A stretch of DNA of 64,000 nt from Magnetospirillum aberrantis SpK. GTDB taxonomy: Bacteria > Pseudomonadota > Alphaproteobacteria > Rhodospirillales > Magnetospirillaceae. Location: NCBI RefSeq assembly GCF_011022235.1, contig NZ_JAAIYP010000044.1:155455-219454 (forward strand), written 5' to 3'. Each line of letters begins with the position of its first letter. Positions within the stretch are counted from its first letter, which is position 1. This document shows, one piece after another, positions 63,954 through 64,000 of this stretch. The notes below the pieces were generated by a model. It was not told the origin of the DNA. It was given only the letters and a program-made list of their open reading frames with translations, and did no database searches. The translations under genes and the position numbers were made by a program.

Positions 63954-63981
63954 GCGCCGGAGGATTGCTCCTCCGGCGCCC
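63954..63981. terminator. GC-rich terminator after modE
   Basis: GGCGCCGGAGGA (63954-63965) and TCCTCCGGCGCC (63970-63981) with a TTGC loop. The minus strand has TTCTTTTT after the stem, so it is a better terminator leftward; on the plus strand the T-run is weak. Confidence 0.65.
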
Positions 63982-64000
63982 TTCATCCCCCCCTAGGGGA

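Overview
The window is about 64 kb of high-GC, gene-dense chromosome. The gene set points to an alphaproteobacterium of the Rhodospirillales, most likely a Magnetospirillum relative. Support comes from a phasin, an RpoH-like sigma factor, RHH/ParE and XRE small regulators, a DUF4167 protein downstream of prfA-prmC, DUF1178, an NDUFAF5-like methyltransferase, a ccoNOQP cbb3 oxidase with Fnr-type regulators, and a Mop/ModE molybdate system. The genus is inferred from gene content only; no rRNA or tRNA gene was found and no magnetosome gene is present.

Region by region. 1-5.1 kb: the end of an Hda-type DnaA homologue, a PepSY protein, a SixA-like phosphatase and the polyphosphate pair ppk-ppx. 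5.3-7.8 kb: two tandem paralogues of a family I do not recognise. 8.2-13.2 kb: the most unusual part, read on the minus strand. A 730-residue protein with a C-terminal Tlde1-like L,D-transpeptidase domain is followed by a small membrane protein (candidate immunity), then by a second, headless copy of the effector core (1.2 kb nearly identical direct repeat) carrying a different C-terminal tail, then by an AT-rich DUF1493 gene. This looks like an effector/immunity locus with an orphan replaceable tip. 13.5-14.2 kb: a CopG/ParE toxin-antitoxin pair with a visible promoter and operator.

14.4-23 kb holds housekeeping genes (map, sfsA, a methyltransferase, comF, grxC, a nitrilase, DUF1178, an aspartate aminotransferase), an rpoH-like sigma factor and a phasin. 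23-29 kb: a RodZ-like protein, ptsP, a nitronate monooxygenase and lysC on the minus strand, with ubiG diverging. 29.9-32.6 kb: a histidine kinase with a periplasmic CxxCH sensor and a solute-binding protein. 32.7-38.2 kb: the tight ispG-hisS-hemA-prfA-prmC run, then DUF4167 and clpB. 42.3-49.3 kb: an XRE regulator with a clear inverted-repeat operator, a pseudouridine synthase, a SPOR lipoprotein, a TPR-like methyltransferase, a HerA-like ATPase, OmpA and FecR proteins and ybaK.

49.4-61.2 kb is a respiration and redox-signalling region: a CxxCH diguanylate cyclase, a PAS histidine kinase, ccoG, a 34-residue membrane peptide, a SLAC1-family channel, two Crp/Fnr regulators and ccoNOQP, with Fnr-like boxes in the divergent promoters. 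61.2-64 kb is a molybdate region: a NifX-like protein, modA, mop and modE. Two matching 25-bp ModE-type palindromes lie in front of modA and modE, and a weaker one in front of mop. The modE copy sits in an 18-bp-arm hairpin that ends just before the start codon.
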